A DNA stretch of 64,000 bases from an uncultured Pseudomonadota bacterium. Its GTDB lineage: Bacteria > Pseudomonadota > Gammaproteobacteria > Steroidobacterales > Steroidobacteraceae. The translations under genes and the position numbers were made by a program. Location: positions 1 to 64,000 of the forward strand of contig CALGVD010000106.1 in NCBI GenBank assembly GCA_937920275.1. The letters are read 5' to 3'. The notes under the pieces are model-generated. The model did no database searches and had not been told where the DNA came from. It saw nothing but the letters and a program-made list of their open reading frames with translations. Positions 54,099 through 63,230 of this stretch are shown one piece after another (position 1 is the stretch's first letter; the number at the start of each line of letters is the position of its first letter).

Positions 54099-54104
54099 AT
54101 TATA
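54099..54104 (-). promoter_or_regulatory. TATAAT -10 box for the MFS gene
   Basis: The minus strand reads TATAAT at 54104-54099, a perfect consensus, about 40 bases before the MFS ATG. I see no good -35 partner. The same bases overlap TATAGC on the plus strand, which could serve the divergent esterase. Confidence 0.4.
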
Positions 54105-54107
54105 GCT

Positions 54108-55760
54108 GTGGGTCCGTTGCAGGCGTGGTGGAGTTTGACGCGAAGATCTGCTCTCTGGCGGTGGTCTCTCGGCCTGTCGGTCGCGGTGTCGCTTGTGGTG
54201 TCAGGCGTGTCCGCGCCCGCGGCGTCGCATCCGGACCGACCGCCGTCGCCTCGGGTGTCGGCCAACGGGGAGACGTTGCTCGGCGCCCCGTCGCCGACGC
54301 CTGGTGTCGACGCCTATCTCGGCATCCCGTTCGCCGAACCGCCGACGGGCAAACTGCGATGGCGTGCGCCGGTGGCCTTCGTCGGCCGCGATGGCGAACG
54401 CTCCGCGACGGACTTCGCCCCGGCTTGCATGCAGAGCCCCCGCATCCTCGATTGGTACCGTGGCATGGCCGAGCGCTTCGGCGCGAGCCGCGCCGTGTTC
54501 CCGGATCTCGCCGTCAGCGAGGATTGCCTGTACCTCAATGTCTGGGCGCCGCGCGAACGGCGCGGTGAGAGGTTGCCCGTCCTCGTGTTCTTCCATGGCG
54601 GCAGCAACCGCAGCGGTTGGTCCTTCGAGCCGAACTACCACGGCCATCGGTTGGCCGCGCAAGGCGCCGTGGTCGTCACCATCGCCTACCGTCTCGGCGC
54701 ATTCGGATTCTTCTCCCATCCAGAACTCGCAGGGGAGCCGGCGCAGGCCAATTTCGGCTTATGGGACCAACTGGCCGCGCTGCGCTGGGTGCAGCGGCAT
54801 ATCGCGGCCTTCGGCGGCGATCGGGGTCGTGTCACGCTGTTCGGCGAATCGGCAGGGGGCGGAGACATCGCGGCCTTGATGCTGTCCCCGACTGCGCATG
54901 GATTGATGCATCGGGCGATCATCCAGAGCGGTGGTGATTTCGGTTGGGCGGGTATCCGCACGCTCGAGGCGGAGCAGCAGCGCGGTGTCGAATTGGCGCG
55001 CGCCTTCGACGCCGATCAGCCACCGGATCTCGCGGCGCTGCGCGACATCGACGCCGGGCGCTTGCTCGAAGTGGTCGAGCGTGTGTTCAGCGAGCATTAC
55101 CATGCACCGGTGGTCGATGGCGTGATCGTCACAGGACCGCTACGGCAACAGCTCGCGACAGCGGATTGGCCGCTGCAGCAGCTCATCATCGGCACCAACG
55201 CGGACGAGACTTACTCGGACGAGCAACGCGGTGCCGACGAGGCTGCGATCGATGCGGCGGTCGGATCCGCTGCGGTGCTCAACACCGACGCCGTGCGTGC
55301 CGAGCTACGATCGACCGCGGACGCCGCAACAGCCCTCAACCGTCTCGGTACTGCGGATTCCATGCTCTGTCCGGCCCAGCAGTTGGCCAGCGCCGTCGCG
55401 CTCGGCAGGCGCCAGGTCTGGACCTATCTTTTCTCTCGGGTCCGCGAGGGTGCCGCGGCAGCCCGTCTTCGGGCCTACCACGGCGCCGAGCTGCCGTATG
55501 TCTTCGGTACGCATGACGACTGGCTGCCGACCGTGGCGGTCGACCGACGGATCACGCGCGAGATGATGCAGGCGTGGGTCGCCTTCGCCGCGACCGGTTC
55601 ACCAGAGGGGGAGCACATCCCGCGCTGGCCACGGCATCGCCCGGACAGCGAACCGCAGATGCTGCGCTTCGATGCGATCACGGGGCCGATCGCACCACCC
55701 GAGGCGGTGCTGTGTGCGATCTACCGGGAGCGGACCGCCGCGAGCCCCTCGCAGAACTGA
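54108..55760 (+). CDS. Secreted type-B carboxylesterase
   Basis: The predicted 550-residue protein has an N-terminal signal sequence (TRRSALWRWSLGLSVAVSLVVSG) and the carboxylesterase/lipase type-B fold. Diagnostic segments are YLGIPFAEPPTGKLRW, the SEDCLYLNVWAP signature, the oxyanion VLVFFHGGSNRSG, the nucleophile in FGESAGGGDIA, and the distal histidine in RAYHGAELPYVFG. It hydrolyses carboxylic esters, probably in the periplasm or outside. The start is uncertain: GTG at 54108 is used, with in-frame TTG codons at 54117 and 54135 as alternatives. The 3' end overlaps aruH by 40 bases tail to tail. Confidence 0.82.
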   Translation: MGPLQAWWSLTRRSALWRWSLGLSVAVSLVVSGVSAPAASHPDRPPSPRVSANGETLLGAPSPTPGVDAYLGIPFAEPPTGKLRWRAPVAFVGRDGERSATDFAPACMQSPRILDWYRGMAERFGASRAVFPDLAVSEDCLYLNVWAPRERRGERLPVLVFFHGGSNRSGWSFEPNYHGHRLAAQGAVVVTIAYRLGAFGFFSHPELAGEPAQANFGLWDQLAALRWVQRHIAAFGGDRGRVTLFGESAGGGDIAALMLSPTAHGLMHRAIIQSGGDFGWAGIRTLEAEQQRGVELARAFDADQPPDLAALRDIDAGRLLEVVERVFSEHYHAPVVDGVIVTGPLRQQLATADWPLQQLIIGTNADETYSDEQRGADEAAIDAAVGSAAVLNTDAVRAELRSTADAATALNRLGTADSMLCPAQQLASAVALGRRQVWTYLFSRVREGAAAARLRAYHGAELPYVFGTHDDWLPTVAVDRRITREMMQAWVAFAATGSPEGEHIPRWPRHRPDSEPQMLRFDAITGPIAPPEAVLCAIYRERTAASPSQN

Positions 55761-56902
55761 CGGATACGCCGACAGCCCTCAGTGATCAGCGCTTCGTCGT
55801 TGGCGAAGCTGATGCGCACGAAACCGCGGGTCTCCTCGCCGAATGCGCCACCGTCCATCACGGCGACCCCCTGCTCGCGGAACAGCTGTGCGGTGAAGCC
55901 GTCGCTGCCGAGACCCGTGCTACGGACATCGACCAGCATGAACATCCCAGCCTCCGGCACGAGGAGGTCGATGCCGGGTGTGCCTTGCAGCAGCGTGTAC
56001 ATGAGCTGTGCCCGGTCGCCGCAGTACTTCCGGACACGCTGCTCGGATTCCACGGTGTCCTGCAGTGCCATGAGGGCGGCTTCCTGGACGAAACCCGGCA
56101 GGCCGTACAGCATGCAGATCAGCAGGTTCTCTGCATGGTCCATCAATATCTTTGGGCCGATCATCCAACCGACGCGCCAGCCGCACATCGCGTGGGTCTT
56201 GGAGAGACTGCCGATGGTGACGACGCGTTCCGGGAATGCCTCGGCGAGGCTTGGTACCCGACCCTCGGGCGCGAGCCCGGCGTACACCTCATCGACCACC
56301 ACCCACAGGTCGTGCCGCCGCGCGAGCTCGCCGATGCGGGCGAGTTCGTCGGCCGTGAAGATGATGCCGCTCGGATTGCCGGGGGTGGCGAAGAAGAGAG
56401 CGCGGGAGCGAGGGCTGATCGCCGACTCGAGGTCGGCGATGTCGGGCCTGAATCGGTTCGCCGCCCGCAGCGGCACGCGCACGAGGCGCGCACCCGACGC
56501 CTCGAGCGTCGCGGGGTAGGTCGGATAGAGCGGATCGAAGGTCAGCACTTCGTCGCCCTCGCCGGTGAGGCAGAGCGCGGCCACGAGCAATGCGTTCTGG
56601 GCGCCGCAGGCCAGGATGACCTCGTCGGGTGAGACGCGTTGACCGGACCGGTGTTCGTGCAGTGCGGCGATGGCCTGGCGGAGCGCGATCCGTCCGCGAG
56701 CCTCGGTATAGTGGGTGTCGCCGGCGCGCAGTGCCTCGATGGCGCGTTCGACCACCGGCTGCGGGGTCGACAACGGCGGGTCGCCGATGCTTAGAATGAT
56801 GACGTCCTCGCCCCGTTCCTGCGCGGCTTGGGCGGCGTAGTGGGTGCGCCAAGCATCCGCGCCGTCGCCCGCGACGCGTGTCACCAATTCCGAGAACTTC
56901 AC
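55721..56902 (-). CDS. aruH: Arginine-pyruvate transaminase (AruH-like)
   Basis: The 393-residue PLP aminotransferase has the same length as AruH of Pseudomonas aeruginosa and, from memory, matches it along the chain: AGDGADAWRTHY near the start, ILSIGDPPLSTPQPVVERAI, THYTEARGRIALRQAI, SLSKTHAMCGWRVGWMIGP (PLP lysine) and GMFMLVDVRSTGL. It converts arginine and pyruvate to 2-ketoarginine and alanine. The next gene, divergent, encodes the matching decarboxylase. The start is GTG at 56902, only 4 bases from the aruI ATG on the other strand. A related broad-range aminotransferase remains possible. Confidence 0.82.
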   Translation of the reverse strand: MKFSELVTRVAGDGADAWRTHYAAQAAQERGEDVIILSIGDPPLSTPQPVVERAIEALRAGDTHYTEARGRIALRQAIAALHEHRSGQRVSPDEVILACGAQNALLVAALCLTGEGDEVLTFDPLYPTYPATLEASGARLVRVPLRAANRFRPDIADLESAISPRSRALFFATPGNPSGIIFTADELARIGELARRHDLWVVVDEVYAGLAPEGRVPSLAEAFPERVVTIGSLSKTHAMCGWRVGWMIGPKILMDHAENLLICMLYGLPGFVQEAALMALQDTVESEQRVRKYCGDRAQLMYTLLQGTPGIDLLVPEAGMFMLVDVRSTGLGSDGFTAQLFREQGVAVMDGGAFGEETRGFVRISFANDEALITEGCRRIRQFCEGLAAVRSR

Positions 56903-56906
56903 GAAA

Positions 56907-58550
56907 ATGAGCCTAGCAGCAAGACCTATCGGATGCTACCTCGTAGAACTGCTCGCCGCGAACGGCATCGACACCGTGTTCGGAATCCCCGGGGTGCACA
57001 ACCTCGCGTTGTATCGCGGGCTCGATCGGCATCGTGGCCTGCGCCATGTGCTCACGCGCCACGAACAGGGCGCGGGTTTCGCGGCCGACGGCTACGCACG
57101 CCTCTCCGGGCGGCCCGCGGCTGCCTTCGTCATCTCAGGGCCGGGGGTCAGCAACGTGCTCACCGCGGTCGGACAGGCGTACTCGGACTCCTCACCCTTG
57201 ATCGTGATCGCCAGCACGCCTGCGAGCGCCTCGCTCGGCCGCGGCTGGGGCGTACTGCACGAGACGAGGGATCAGGCGGGCGTCATGGCTGCGGTGCTCG
57301 ATCTCGTCTGCACGGCGACCACGGCCGCCGAGGCGCGCGACTTCCTGCGGCGGGTGTTCGATGAATACCGCGCAGGCCGCAGGCGCCCCGCATACCTCGG
57401 CATGCCGCTCGACCTCCTGGCGCAGGACACGCTCCTTCCCGTCGAGGTCTTCGGCGCCCCGACCCGACCGTCGGCGACGGCTCAGCAGGTCGCGCGCGTG
57501 GCGGCGCTGCTCGAGGCTGCAGCGCGTCCGGCCATCATCGCAGGTGGCGGTGCACGGTCGACGGCGGCGGGCCTGCGTGAACTGATCGAGCGCCTGGATG
57601 GTTACCTGGTCACCACCGCCGCAGGCAAAGGTCTGCTGCCCGAGGCCCATCCGGCCAACCTCGGTTGCTCACTGCCCTATGCACCGACCCAGCGCCTGCT
57701 CGCCGAGGCGGACCTCGTGCTCGCGGTGGGCACGGGTCTCTCCGAGACCGACATCTATACCGCGGATCGCCAAGCCCTCGAGGGACGCCTGATCCGCGTC
57801 GATATCCGCGATCTCGATGACGAGCGTCATCCGGCGGTCGAGTCGGTGTGCAGCGATGCCGCGCCCTTCATCCAAGCGCTTCTTTCGGCGCTCGACGACC
57901 GTGGTCTGACGGCGACCGCGCCGCGCCAAGGCTGGCGTACGACGGTGGGTGCGGCCGCGACGCATCGGGCCGCGATCGACGCGGCGATGGACGCGCCGAC
58001 CCGCGTGCTGCAGCGGGGTCTTGCCGCATTGCGCAGGGCCTTGCCTGCCGAGGCGGCCGTCTTTTCAGACATGACGCAGATCGCCTACCTCGGCAACTAC
58101 GCGTTCCCGATGGATGCGCCCGGCGGTTGGCATCACCCGTCCGGCTACGGCACGCTCGGCTTCGCGATGCCCGCAGCGCTCGGCGCCAAGATCGCGAGTC
58201 CCGACCGGCCGGTCCTCGCACTGCACGGTGACTATGGCCTGCAGTTCACCATCCAGGAACTCGGCACCGCCGTCGAGGCGGGCGTCAGCCTGCCGATCGT
58301 GGTCTGGAACAACGCGGCGCTCGGACAGATCCGCGACGACATGATCGCCTCCGGCATCGCCCCGATCGGCGTGGTCGCCCGCAACCCGGACTTCGTCGCG
58401 CTTGCCGAGGCCTGGGGCGCGCGCGGTGTGCGCGTCGGCGACGCGGCCGCACTCACGGCTGCCGTCGAAGCCGCGTTGCGCTACGCGGGTCCGACGCTCA
58501 TCGAGGTGGATGCCGCAGCCTTCGCGGCCGCGGCATCCACGCCGGTCTGA
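56907..58550 (+). CDS. aruI: 2-Ketoarginine decarboxylase (AruI-like)
   Basis: The 547-residue ThDP enzyme has the acetolactate-synthase-like three-domain fold: PYR domain (DTVFGIPGVHNLALYRGL, with the HEQGAGFAADGYAR glutamate), central domain (PAIIAGGGARS) and PP domain (LALHGDYGLQFTIQELGTAVE for Mg-ThDP). Next to aruH, it should decarboxylate 2-ketoarginine to 4-guanidinobutyraldehyde. The ATG at 56907 has no clear ribosome-binding site. An acetolactate synthase or benzoylformate-type decarboxylase is less likely in this context. Confidence 0.8.
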   Translation: MSLAARPIGCYLVELLAANGIDTVFGIPGVHNLALYRGLDRHRGLRHVLTRHEQGAGFAADGYARLSGRPAAAFVISGPGVSNVLTAVGQAYSDSSPLIVIASTPASASLGRGWGVLHETRDQAGVMAAVLDLVCTATTAAEARDFLRRVFDEYRAGRRRPAYLGMPLDLLAQDTLLPVEVFGAPTRPSATAQQVARVAALLEAAARPAIIAGGGARSTAAGLRELIERLDGYLVTTAAGKGLLPEAHPANLGCSLPYAPTQRLLAEADLVLAVGTGLSETDIYTADRQALEGRLIRVDIRDLDDERHPAVESVCSDAAPFIQALLSALDDRGLTATAPRQGWRTTVGAAATHRAAIDAAMDAPTRVLQRGLAALRRALPAEAAVFSDMTQIAYLGNYAFPMDAPGGWHHPSGYGTLGFAMPAALGAKIASPDRPVLALHGDYGLQFTIQELGTAVEAGVSLPIVVWNNAALGQIRDDMIASGIAPIGVVARNPDFVALAEAWGARGVRVGDAAALTAAVEAALRYAGPTLIEVDAAAFAAAASTPV

Positions 58551-58557
58551 GCGACTG

Positions 58558-61029
58558 TCAGAACTTCTGGGTGAACTTGAGGCCGAAGGTGCGCGGCTGC
58601 GGACGGGCGCCGTAGGGCTGTACGCCGCCGCAGACAGAGTCGGCGCACTGCGAGGTCTTGTACAGCACCGCGTCCTCGTTGCCCACGTTCTGCACGAAGA
58701 GCTCGAGGCTGTAGTTGTCCTTCGAGAGGCCGGCGCTGAGGTCGGCCATGGTGTTCGACTCCGTGTCGCCGATGACCGCATAGTCGACGATGCGCAGCCG
58801 CGCACGGGCCTTGCCCGCGTGGGACAGTGAGCCCTGGACATGGGCGTCGAAGCCGCCGAGCGTGAAGCCGTAGCGGGCGATGATGTTGCCCTTGAACTTG
58901 GGCGTGATCGGCAGCGGCGTTCCCTTGGGCGCGTCGACGTAGTCGTCCTTCAGCTCGGAGTCGTAGAACGCTGCGGTCGCGGAGATCAGCAGATTGTCGA
59001 CCGGCAGCCACTGCACTTGTGTCTCGATGCCGTTGACCTCGGCCGAGGGGCCGTTGTCCACTTGGGTGATGCCGTTCGCACCCTGGAAGGAGATCTGGAA
59101 ATCATCCCAGCTCTGCATGAAGATCGCGCCGTTGAACCGCAGACGGTTGTCCAACCAGGTGGTCTTCCAGCCCAATTCGTAGTTGGTGAGGAAGTCCGAG
59201 ATGTAGTCGTCGGCGGCCGGGTTGCGGTTGATGCCGCCCGGACGATAGCCCTCCGACCAGGTCAGGTAGAACATCGCGTCGTCGCTCGCCTTCCAGCGCA
59301 GGTTGACGCGACCGACATGCTCGCTCTCGCTGATGCCTTTTGCGACGTTCTGGCAGGGGGCATCTTTGTATGCAGCCTGCGACGGGCAACGGTATTCGCC
59401 GTTGCGCGACCAACCCTGACCCATCGGCGAAAAGGCGCCCGAGCCGCCGTTGGCGACGGCGCCGGGCTCTGAGCCGGTGGGTTCGCTTGCCGGACTGAAG
59501 CCGAGCCCGTAGCCGAAGAATCCGTTGACCGTGACTTCAGGCTCAAAGAAACGGGCACCGACGGTCAGTTCGAGGCTGTCGGTGAGGTCGTAGGCGATCT
59601 GACCGAACACCGCCCGGTCGGTGTCCACCCGGTCCAAGCTGTTGAGGTAGACGACGCCCGGGAACTTCTCGCCGTTGGGTTCATCGCGGTTCATCAGCAT
59701 CGAGTCGGCGAGCCCCGGGATGTTGCCGAAGGGCTGTTCGAAGTCGTGTTCCTGCTTCTGGTAGAAGAAGCCGAGCAACCCGCGCAGACGCTTGCTCTGG
59801 TCCGTGCTCAATCGCAGTTCATGGCTCTGCTTGGAGTAGGCGTCGTTGTTGATGTAGCTGTGCGACGGGTTCGGGCGGCCACCCGCGTTGTTGAGGAAGA
59901 GTCCTGCAAAATATCCTGAGGTGTAGAGGTTGTCGTACCAGTACGAGTAATCGGAATAGTCGAACGAGGCGTCGACATCACGGTTGAGGTAGTTGCCGGA
60001 GTAGGTGACGTCGAAGGAGCCGATCTGACCTTCGACGGTGAGGCCGAGTTGGTACCACTTGTCCTTCACATATTCTTCGCGGAAATGCTTCACCGCATAG
60101 GTGCCGGGCGCGAAGTCGCTGAGATCGTCGCCCCAGTGGCCGCGGCTTTTCTGTTCCTGCATCTGCGCCGTGGGCGTTAGGGTCCAATTGTCGTTCAGTT
60201 CGATGCGCAGGGCGGCGCGGGCGCCGAGGGTGTCGAGGGTGTTGTAGTCGTCCTTCGCCAGCGAGGTGTTGTCGACCGTGAAGTCGTCCGCGGCGGTGCT
60301 GACATCGCCCGCATACAGGCGGGTGCCGCGCAGGTTGTCGATCCAGCCGGCTTCCTTGGTTTTCCAGCCGACCAGCCGCAGTGCGGCGCGGGCGCCGAGC
60401 GGGAAGTTGACGAAACCTTCGGCCACGTAGCCGTTGCCGCCGTCGTCGATCGCGTTCCCCTCGAGTGCGTAGCCTGCGACGAAGTTACCGATCTCGGGCT
60501 TGTTGGTGATGATGCGGATGGTGCCGGATTGCGAGCTCGCGCCGTAGAGCGTGCCCTGCGGGCCGGCGAGCGCCTCGACGTTCGCGATGTCATAGAGGTG
60601 CAGATCGAGGTTGCCCTGGATGGTGGTGACAGGCTGTTCGTCGAGATAGGTGCCGACGCTCGGCTGCGAGGTGGTGGCTTGGCCATCGCCCCCCGTCACG
60701 ATGCCGCGCATGTAGACCGCGGAGAACCCGGCGCCCGCGCCGATGCTCGGCGTCGCCGCGACGCTCGGCAGCATCCGCACATAGTCGGTGAAATTGCGGA
60801 TGTTGAGCTGTTCGAGTTTCTCGTTGCCGATCGCGTCGATGCTGATCGGCACATCCTGCATGTTCTCGGTGCGCTTTTGCGCGGTGACGACGACCTCTTC
60901 GAGGCCGCCGCTGTCCTGCGCGAGCGCGGCTTGACCGCCGATCGCGGCGATCACGGCAGCGGCGATGGGCGAGTAGCCACGGGGGGGGATGTGGGGGGCG
61001 GATCTGCGCGCGGCGCGGCGGGTCATCAT
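58558..61029 (-). CDS. TonB-dependent outer-membrane receptor
   Basis: The 823-residue protein has a signal peptide (RRAARRSAPHIPPRGY, then SPIAAAVIAAIGGQAALA), a TonB-box and plug domain (LEEVVVTAQKRTENMQDVPI at residues 44-63) and a 22-strand barrel that ends in phenylalanine (KFTQKF). This subclass, common in Sphingomonadales and marine gammaproteobacteria, takes up varied substrates rather than only siderophores. AGGGAGA precedes a doubled ATG at 61029. It could import a compound cut by the nearby esterase; no direct evidence. It nearly abuts the convergent aruI (7 bases). Confidence 0.9.
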   Translation of the reverse strand: MMTRRAARRSAPHIPPRGYSPIAAAVIAAIGGQAALAQDSGGLEEVVVTAQKRTENMQDVPISIDAIGNEKLEQLNIRNFTDYVRMLPSVAATPSIGAGAGFSAVYMRGIVTGGDGQATTSQPSVGTYLDEQPVTTIQGNLDLHLYDIANVEALAGPQGTLYGASSQSGTIRIITNKPEIGNFVAGYALEGNAIDDGGNGYVAEGFVNFPLGARAALRLVGWKTKEAGWIDNLRGTRLYAGDVSTAADDFTVDNTSLAKDDYNTLDTLGARAALRIELNDNWTLTPTAQMQEQKSRGHWGDDLSDFAPGTYAVKHFREEYVKDKWYQLGLTVEGQIGSFDVTYSGNYLNRDVDASFDYSDYSYWYDNLYTSGYFAGLFLNNAGGRPNPSHSYINNDAYSKQSHELRLSTDQSKRLRGLLGFFYQKQEHDFEQPFGNIPGLADSMLMNRDEPNGEKFPGVVYLNSLDRVDTDRAVFGQIAYDLTDSLELTVGARFFEPEVTVNGFFGYGLGFSPASEPTGSEPGAVANGGSGAFSPMGQGWSRNGEYRCPSQAAYKDAPCQNVAKGISESEHVGRVNLRWKASDDAMFYLTWSEGYRPGGINRNPAADDYISDFLTNYELGWKTTWLDNRLRFNGAIFMQSWDDFQISFQGANGITQVDNGPSAEVNGIETQVQWLPVDNLLISATAAFYDSELKDDYVDAPKGTPLPITPKFKGNIIARYGFTLGGFDAHVQGSLSHAGKARARLRIVDYAVIGDTESNTMADLSAGLSKDNYSLELFVQNVGNEDAVLYKTSQCADSVCGGVQPYGARPQPRTFGLKFTQKF

Positions 61030-61070
61030 GGCGGATATCTCCCTCTGGTTGATGTGGTCCCGAACTCCCG

Positions 61071-61098
61071 AGATTACGCCAAGTCCACAGTTTCGCAA
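61071..61098 (-). promoter_or_regulatory. Promoter of the TonB receptor gene
   Basis: On the minus strand TTGCGA (61098-61093) and TAATCT (61076-61071) are 16 bases apart. Transcription would begin near 61063, leaving a leader of about 34 bases that holds the AGGGAGA ribosome-binding site. Confidence 0.45.
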
Positions 61099-61114
61099 GG
61101 GGGCGGGGTGACCG

Positions 61115-63139
61115 TCAGCGTTCGTCTGGCGGCGCAGCGGGGTAAGCGGTGAGGACCGGGCCAAGTGCCTTCTTCAGCGGGTCGAGCCACGGCTCGAAGT
61201 GGCGCCACTGGTCGACCCCGTCGCGGTAGATCGGGCGGCGTACCTGCTCGGAGCTCGCGGTGCGCACCGGCCGGTCGTTCTCGAAGAAGCGCAGGCAGCC
61301 GGGCTCGAAGGGTAGGCCGCAGAACTCGAGCAGGCGGCGGACTTCGCGCTCGGTGTCTTCGACCAGATCCTCGTAGATCACGCGATGCACCCGGCCGGGG
61401 AGTGCGGTGTCGAAGTGCGCCATCAGTTCCACATAGTCGCGGTAGTAGCTGCCCATATCCGCGAGCCCGTAGCTGAAGCGTTGGCCGCGGGCATAGAGCT
61501 GCTTGAAATTGGAGACACAGCAGCCGAGGGGGTGGCGCCGCGCGTCGATGATCTTGGCGTTCGGCAGGATGCTGTGGATCAGGCCCACATGCAGGAAGTT
61601 GTTCGGCATCTTGTCGATGAAACGCGCTCTTGCGGTCTTGCGGTAGACGCGGGTCCCCTGCAGGTAGCGCTCGCCGAGATCTCGCAGTGCGTGGTCATCG
61701 AGGGACGCCAAAACCTCCGCGTAGCCGCTCAGATCGGCGTCGTCGGCGCGTTGCCGCAGCGACCTTGCCATGGCGATGATGTTGGGCAGCTCCGAGGTGC
61801 CCTCGACCGCCGAGTGGCTGGCGAGGATCTGCTCGATGAGGGTCGAGCCGGCCCGCGGCATGCCGACGATGAAGATCGGATCGTGGGCGGGGTGTCCGGC
61901 TTGCGAGCGCTGGGCGAAGTGCGCTCGGGTGAAGAGGTCCTTGAGGCGTCGCATGCGCGCGGTGTTGAGCGCACGGTCGAAGGGCAAGCGGGCGCGTTGC
62001 AGGCGATTGCCGCGGTCGTAGTGATCGAAGGCGACGGCATACTCCGCAGCGTCCTCGTGCGCCTTGCCGAGCGCAAAGTGCAAGTTCAGGCGGTCGGCGT
62101 CTCCGATCGTGGGATCGGCCACCCGGCGCTGCATCGTGGTGAGATCCTCGGGCGTGAACCGGAAAGTCTTGAGGTTCGCCAAGCTCCAGTAGGCCTCGCC
62201 CAAAGAGGGTTCCCGCGCGAGACTGCCCCGATAGGCGGCGATGCAGTCGTCCCGCCGCCCCGCGGTCTTCAGGACATGGCCGTGGCTCAACCAGACTTTC
62301 GCATTGCCCGGATATTCGAGCAGCAACCGGTCGTAGATCGCGCAGGAGCGCTCGACCTCGCCGACATGGCTCAGGAGCACGGCATGGAGGTTCCGATAGC
62401 TGGGGTTCACCGGGTCTGCGGCGAGCAGCCGCTCGACCTCTGCGAGGGCTTCCGCCGCCTGGTTGTCGCGATGCAGCAGCACCGCACGCGCGTAGCGGGC
62501 CGCCTGGAAAGCGGGCGCGAGTTCCAGGCAACGGTCGAGCAAGTGTCCTGCCGCGCGGTTCTCCCCGCAGCGCACTGCGACCTCGGCCAACATGCGGATC
62601 GCCGGCACGTCGGTCGGCACCTGCCGCAGGTGGTCTTTCAGCAGCCGTTCGGCGCTCGGCATGTCGTTGGCCAGCATCGCTGCGGCCGCTTGCCGCAGCG
62701 AGGGGTGGTGCGCAGCGCATTGGACGTGTCGGGTGTACGCGGCGTCGGCTTCTGTCGTCTCACCGATCGCCATCAGGTGATCGGCGAGCACGCGCCAGGC
62801 CTCGGGGTGGGTCGGTTGAAGACGCAGCAACTGCCGCAGCGCCTCGATGGCCGCCTCGCCCCGGCCGCTCATCGAGAGGGCCAACGCATGCTCGTATCGC
62901 GCCGGTGACCAGTCCGGCTGCGCTTGCAGCAAGGGCTCGAGCAAGGCGAGCGCTGCGACAGGATCGCCCCCGCGACGCCGCGCAGCGGCTTGCAACAGCC
63001 GCGCCGGTGGGTGGCCCGGATGCACGGCGAGGATCTCGCGAGCCTGCTCGAACGCGAGCGCGGGATCCTGGTCGAGCAGGCGCAAGGCCTGCGCCATCGC
63101 GACCTCGAGGGTGCCGGTGGGTGCCGCGGAGTCGCTCAT
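61115..63139 (-). CDS. TPR-repeat protein with C-terminal sulfotransferase domain
   Basis: The 674-residue protein has about ten tetratricopeptide-like helical repeats (residues 10-345) and a sulfotransferase domain (about 400-660). The PAPS 5'-phosphosulfate loop is GMPRAGSTLIEQILASHS and the 3'-phosphate loop RRHPLGCCVSNFKQLYARG. TPR-sulfotransferases are frequent in marine gammaproteobacteria and Sphingomonads; target molecules are mostly unknown, with tyrosyl or polysaccharide sulfation as possibilities. TAGGAT ends 6 bases before the ATG, again a possible leaderless start. Confidence 0.88.
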   Translation of the reverse strand: MSDSAAPTGTLEVAMAQALRLLDQDPALAFEQAREILAVHPGHPPARLLQAAARRRGGDPVAALALLEPLLQAQPDWSPARYEHALALSMSGRGEAAIEALRQLLRLQPTHPEAWRVLADHLMAIGETTEADAAYTRHVQCAAHHPSLRQAAAAMLANDMPSAERLLKDHLRQVPTDVPAIRMLAEVAVRCGENRAAGHLLDRCLELAPAFQAARYARAVLLHRDNQAAEALAEVERLLAADPVNPSYRNLHAVLLSHVGEVERSCAIYDRLLLEYPGNAKVWLSHGHVLKTAGRRDDCIAAYRGSLAREPSLGEAYWSLANLKTFRFTPEDLTTMQRRVADPTIGDADRLNLHFALGKAHEDAAEYAVAFDHYDRGNRLQRARLPFDRALNTARMRRLKDLFTRAHFAQRSQAGHPAHDPIFIVGMPRAGSTLIEQILASHSAVEGTSELPNIIAMARSLRQRADDADLSGYAEVLASLDDHALRDLGERYLQGTRVYRKTARARFIDKMPNNFLHVGLIHSILPNAKIIDARRHPLGCCVSNFKQLYARGQRFSYGLADMGSYYRDYVELMAHFDTALPGRVHRVIYEDLVEDTEREVRRLLEFCGLPFEPGCLRFFENDRPVRTASSEQVRRPIYRDGVDQWRHFEPWLDPLKKALGPVLTAYPAAPPDER

Positions 63140-63177
63140 CCCCGCATCCTAACGGAAACGGGGAGGGCTAGAAGAGG

Positions 63178-63220
63178 GCCTCGCGGAGGCGCCGGGAGGC
63201 TTTGCGGAGATGCCGGGAGG
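63178..63220. repeat. Small hairpin and imperfect 17-base direct repeat
   Basis: GCCTC-GCG-GAGGC forms a short hairpin at 63178-63190. GCGGAGGCGCCGGGAGG (63183-63199) recurs with two changes at 63204-63220, a 21-base period. The elements fill the 91-base gap between the MttB-family stop and the sulfotransferase start and may act as a terminator. Confidence 0.45.
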
Positions 63221-63230
63221 GGAAGCGGGG

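Noticed and set aside
53517..54107. Extension of the esterase frame back into the MFS gene
   Set aside because: It is antisense to MFS membrane helices; a signal peptide begins only after about 54108.
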